Source of the DNA: Mesorhizobium temperatum
GTDB lineage: Bacteria > Pseudomonadota > Alphaproteobacteria > Rhizobiales > Rhizobiaceae
Assembly: GCF_002284575.1 (NCBI RefSeq)
Contig: NZ_NPKJ01000022.1
Coordinates: 190,930 to 254,929, forward strand
Direction: 5' to 3'
DNA: 64,000 bases
Shown here piece after piece: positions 60,924 to 64,000 of this stretch. Position 1 is the first letter of the stretch; each line of letters starts with the position of its first letter. The translations under genes and the position numbers were made by a program. The notes below the pieces were generated by a model. The model was not told the DNA's origin and searched no databases. It was given only the letters and a program-made list of their open reading frames with translations.

Positions 60924-61967
60924 TCAAACCGCTACCGCAAACTGCGGCGTGCGGCGCAGATCGGTATCCAGTTCGCCATCTTGGATCAGCTTCTGCACAT
61001 GGGCGATGCGCTTGAATCGCTCGCCCTCGAAATCCCCAAGTGCAAGGCCTGCTGCGCGAAATGTGTAATAGAGCTGTTCGATACCGCGCCGCGCCGTCCA
61101 TTGCGGCTTAAAACCGTGCAGGCGACGACCAATATAGGTGCAGTCGACGCGATAGCACCGCTTGTCTGGCCCGGCGTCGGGCGCGAACTTCACGCGGCTG
61201 TCGGGAACGATCGTTTGCACCAACTCCGCGATCTCCCGAATCTGATAGTTTTCCGTGGTCAAGCCGACATTGAATGCCTCGTTGTGGACCAGCTCTCGCT
61301 CGGCTTCGAGTACCGCAATATAGGCCAGCGAAATGTCCTCAACATGGACGATCGGACGCCATGGCGAGCCGTCGCTCTTGAGATAGACCAGGCCGGTCGT
61401 GTAGGCCCAGGCGGTCAGGTTGTTAACCACGAGATCGAAGCGGATGCGAGGCGACAGGCCGTAGGCAGTGGAAGCACGCAGGAATGTCGGGCTGAACGAT
61501 TGATCCGCCATCGGCGCGACCGCTCGCTCCACATTTGCCTTTGATGCGCCGTAAGGAGTAACCGGGTTGAAGGGAGCATCTTCAGTTAGAAAGCTGTCGC
61601 CGGCCGCGCCGTAATTGCTGCAAGAGGAGGCATATAGGAACCGCTGGACACCGGCGGCCTTGGCGAGCTGCGCAAGCCTGACTGAAGCGCCGCAGTTGAT
61701 TTCCTCGGTAAGCAGGGGTCGGTAGTCCCCCAACGGATCGTTTGACAGTCCGGCGAGATGGATGATCGCGTCGAAGCCGGCGACGTCGTCGATTTCGATG
61801 TCACGGATGTCTTTCTCGATCGTCGGCACTTCGGCCAACGTCCCTACGAAAGTGCATGACCGGAAGATGTCGCTGTCTAGGCCCGTGACGTGATGGCCGC
61901 GTTCAAGCAGCATCGGAGTCAGGACGGAACCGATGTAGCCGAGGTGGCCTGTAACCAGAACTTTCAT
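60924..61967 (-). CDS. NAD-dependent sugar epimerase/dehydratase (extended SDR)
   Basis: A 347-residue extended SDR: VLVTGHLGYIGSVLTPML (TGxxGxxG), DAIIHLAGLSNDPLG, catalytic Ser in YASSCSNYG and Tyr/Lys in PVTPYGASKANVE, and the sugar-binding region IRFDLVVNNLTAWAYTTG. It probably oxidises, reduces or epimerises the CDP-sugar made by RfbF. The start lies inside the RfbF reading frame (65-base overlap). Confidence 0.9.
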   Translation of the reverse strand: MKVLVTGHLGYIGSVLTPMLLERGHHVTGLDSDIFRSCTFVGTLAEVPTIEKDIRDIEIDDVAGFDAIIHLAGLSNDPLGDYRPLLTEEINCGASVRLAQLAKAAGVQRFLYASSCSNYGAAGDSFLTEDAPFNPVTPYGASKANVERAVAPMADQSFSPTFLRASTAYGLSPRIRFDLVVNNLTAWAYTTGLVYLKSDGSPWRPIVHVEDISLAYIAVLEAERELVHNEAFNVGLTTENYQIREIAELVQTIVPDSRVKFAPDAGPDKRCYRVDCTYIGRRLHGFKPQWTARRGIEQLYYTFRAAGLALGDFEGERFKRIAHVQKLIQDGELDTDLRRTPQFAVAV

Positions 61968-62742
61968 CGATCAATTCCCATGTTTTCCAGGGCGCCTGCC
62001 CGCTGTCCCACAATTTCTGAAGGAGATGCTTTTCGCGGATGGTGTCCATGCATTGCCAGAAGGATTCGTGGCGATATGCCATCAGTTGGCCGTCGGTTGC
62101 GAGCCGTTGCATTGGCGCGTGTTCGAACATGACGTCGTCGCCATCGATATAGTCCTTTATGCCCGGCTCGAGCACGAAGAAGGCGCCATTGATCCAACCC
62201 TCTGAGGCCTGTGGTTTTTCTGTGAAGTCTACAACGCGATGGCCATCGAATTCGATGTGCCCATAGCGTGCCGGCGGACGCACCGCCGTCATCGTTGCAA
62301 GCTTGCCATGCGACTTGTGGAAGGCGATCAGTTTATCAAGGTTGACGTCCGAAACGCCATCGCCCCAGGTGAGCATGAATGTCTCGTCGCCCATCCAGTC
62401 GATCAGGCGTTTTATGCGGCCGCCCGTCAGCGTATTCAGCCCCGTCTCCACAAGATCGACGGACCAATCAGGCAGCGAGTTCGAGTGGCGCTTGACGCTT
62501 CCCGATGCGGCATTCACAGTCAAGCTGCCATCGAATGCGACATAGTCGCTGAACCAGCGTTTGATGTATTCGCCCTTGTATCCCAGCGCGACGGCGAATT
62601 CGCGGTGTCCATAGGCATAGTAATGCATCATGATATGCCAAAGGATCGGCTTTGCTCCGATTTCGACCATTGGTTTCGGCCGGATTTCGGTTTCTTCCGC
62701 CAGCCGCGTTCCCAGTCCGCCAGCAAGAATTCCTACCTTCAT
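61903..62742 (-). CDS. rfbF: Glucose-1-phosphate cytidylyltransferase
   Basis: A 279-residue nucleotidyltransferase: KVGILAGGLGTRLAEETEIR (sugar-nucleotide signature), PKPMVEIGAKPILWHIMMHY, FMLTWGDGVSDVNLDKLI and WINGAFFVLEPGIKDYIDGD are typical of RfbF, which makes CDP-glucose. Family members end shortly after APWKTW at about 257 residues; here about 22 extra residues (ELIDESSGYRPPRLHRFRPD...) overlap the next gene, as if the stop were lost. It begins the CDP-sugar operon. Confidence 0.93.
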   Translation of the reverse strand: MKVGILAGGLGTRLAEETEIRPKPMVEIGAKPILWHIMMHYYAYGHREFAVALGYKGEYIKRWFSDYVAFDGSLTVNAASGSVKRHSNSLPDWSVDLVETGLNTLTGGRIKRLIDWMGDETFMLTWGDGVSDVNLDKLIAFHKSHGKLATMTAVRPPARYGHIEFDGHRVVDFTEKPQASEGWINGAFFVLEPGIKDYIDGDDVMFEHAPMQRLATDGQLMAYRHESFWQCMDTIREKHLLQKLWDSGQAPWKTWELIDESSGYRPPRLHRFRPDSDAA

Positions 62743-62831
62743 TGTTTTCTCACCCCAGTCGCTTACTGTTTTTTGCTACCATGCCTAGGTCGGGTTGGAC
62801 CACACCGAAGAACGGATGATCGGAATCATCG

Positions 62832-63230
62832 ATGCGTGACGTCAGGCATACGATTGGGGCTATGCTCGATAGAGCGATGCATAAGGGGTCTCATCCATTC
62901 GACGTAGCAGACTGGCAGGCGTCGGCTGTCATCATGCACCCTATCCCGACGATGAGACGTTGGGATGTGGAGGGGGTCGCCAGCAAGAAGTTCAGCTCTG
63001 GCGCCGATATCCGGTTTATTTTCGTTACCGACGGGTCGGCATCCCATTCAGTTCGGCTTGATCACCCGTGAGGACGAAGCGATCGAGGCGGTTTGCCGGT
63101 TGGGCGGATCTGCTAAGATTTCTGCGTGTTCCCGACGGCATGGCTAAGCATCATGTCGGCAAGATCGAAGTCGCAATCGCTCAGTTGCTTTTCGCTGGCA
63201 AGCACGAAGCGTGTACGTCACTCATATGAA
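62832..63230 (+). pseudogene. Decayed PIG-L family deacetylase
   Basis: Pieces of a PIG-L deacetylase appear in shifting frames: ADWQASAVIMHP, then in another frame PDDETLGCGG (the HPDDE metal motif split by about 4 extra bases), then SSGADIRFIFVTDGSASHS after a G-run shift, GLITREDEAIEAVCRLGG, and FLRVPDGMAKHHVGKIEVAI. At least three frameshifts are needed to connect them. PIG-L enzymes remove N-acetyl groups from sugars, fitting the neighbouring glycan cluster. Confidence 0.78.
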
Positions 63231-63299
63231 AGAGCCGCCTGCGGACCATATTGATGACCTCTTCGGGTTCGACCGAAAGCCTTCGACGATCTGCGCCGG

Positions 63300-63900
63300 T
63301 GCATGGCCCTGAGCCCCGAACTCGTCGCTGGGCGGCGGGAACCTCTCAAGCGTTGTCGGAGTGTTCTACTTTCCCATCCCCGACGACACGGCGGCGGGGC
63401 CGCGAACCCGCATTTGCCCTGAGCTTCTGACGAGCGGATCGCGTTCGCCGATATCGACGGCGACAGCCTGCTTGACCTTGCCGCCACGACCGGCAATGCA
63501 AAGGGGATCGCATAGTGGCGCAATCCGGGCGATGGCTCTGCCGATTGGGAGCGCCACGACGTCGCCAATGTGGCGCAATCCCGGCGACGTCGGGTCAAAC
63601 TGGGAGCAGCAGGAAATCACCTCGCGTGGCTCCCTCAACGGTCTCTCGGAGACCGATATCAATGACAATGGCCGACCGGACCTCATCATGGGCGAGCACC
63701 GCGGCGCCCCTGCGCGTTTCTATCTGGCGCAATCTGGACGGGCGGTTCGTCGAGCAACTGGTCGGCGAAGGTTTGGAGAGCCATCTCGGCGCCCGCGCGG
63801 TCGACCTCGACGGCGACGGCGATCGCGAGTTCGTTTCAATTGGGTGGGATGCTCCCAGGATATCCATGTCTGGCGCAACGATCCCACCGTTCCATTGGAC
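63300..63900 (+). pseudogene. Decayed FG-GAP/VCBS-repeat protein
   Basis: Three calcium-type repeats can be read in broken frames: FADIDGDSLLDLAATTGNAK followed by an in-frame TAG (63513-63515) where Trp is expected (WRNPGDG), then TDINDNGRPDLIMGEHRG, then SIWRNLDGRF and RAVDLDGDGDREFVSIGWD, then HVWRND. Repeats with DxDGDG and WRN are typical of beta-propeller proteins fused to secreted hydrolases. Frameshifts and the stop show it is inactive. Its 5' part may be missing. Confidence 0.72.
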
Positions 63901-64000
63901 CGAAAGCCCGGCAGATACCCAGGGCTATCGCATTTGAGTCATGAGCTGGAAGAGATAAGCATCGTTCCAGCCTGCACGCATCATTTTGCCACGCATGGTA

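Noticed and set aside
1..64000. CRISPR arrays, insertion sequences and prophage genes
   Set aside because: No regularly spaced direct repeats, transposase motifs or phage structural genes were seen on reading both strands; a computational search could still find short or degenerate examples.

Overview
The window is high-GC alphaproteobacterial chromosome. Gene content points to Rhizobiales, most like Mesorhizobium: an ANTAR-controlled amide operon, two Ku genes with LigD, many GGAAC-type general-stress promoters, and an ExoF/ExoY-type polysaccharide cluster. The genus is inferred from gene content only. I saw no transposase, prophage gene or CRISPR array.

Region 1 (1-7049, all minus strand) reads as one amide/nitrile utilisation operon. 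Its order is cytoplasmic amide sensor (AmiC type), ANTAR antiterminator (AmiR type), a structured leader ending in an intrinsic terminator, nitrilase-family amidohydrolase, branched-chain-type binding protein, LivH permease, a fused LivM-LivG protein, and LivF (cut by the window edge). The terminator between amiR and the nitrilase gene suggests that the sensor pair controls read-through into the enzyme and uptake genes.

Region 2 (7.5-13.4 kb) holds a secreted serine beta-lactamase-like hydrolase, a HiPIP gene whose Tat signal is frameshifted, a Tat-exported ferritin-like protein, an ECF sigma factor, an MscS channel and a degenerate tRNA-Asn.

Region 3 (13.7-38.6 kb) looks like a general-stress-response island. 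At least eleven genes or operons are preceded by GGAAC-N16-17-CGTT or the looser GGAAC-N18-19-TT, the EcfG/RpoE2 promoter type. Apparent targets include a SIR2-like protein, a pyruvate-oxidase-like enzyme, small hydrophilic or membrane proteins, both Ku genes (one with a LigC-type ligase, the other with LigD) and a binding-protein-like protein without a signal peptide. Repair and metabolic genes follow: KTSC, AlkB-like, GFA, MgtC, DUF763, PPC/DUF296, SDR, a Rieske-FAD reductase and a HAD phosphatase. An sRNA candidate with three hairpins and a terminator lies at about 20.6-20.7 kb.

Region 4 (39.6-62.7 kb) is an exopolysaccharide/lipopolysaccharide cluster: two acyltransferases, Crp-type and LuxR-type regulators, a Wzz/BY-kinase-like protein with degenerate kinase motifs, an ExoY-type priming transferase, a Wzy-like polymerase, a TylF-type methyltransferase, an ExoF/Wza-type export protein, several glycosyltransferases, and a cassette for a C-methylated CDP-sugar (rfbF, epimerase, two C-methyltransferases, plus a third C-methyltransferase elsewhere in the cluster). 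The right end (62.8-64.0 kb) holds two decayed genes, a PIG-L deacetylase and an FG-GAP/VCBS repeat protein.

All functions are assigned by reading motifs by eye. No database search was possible.
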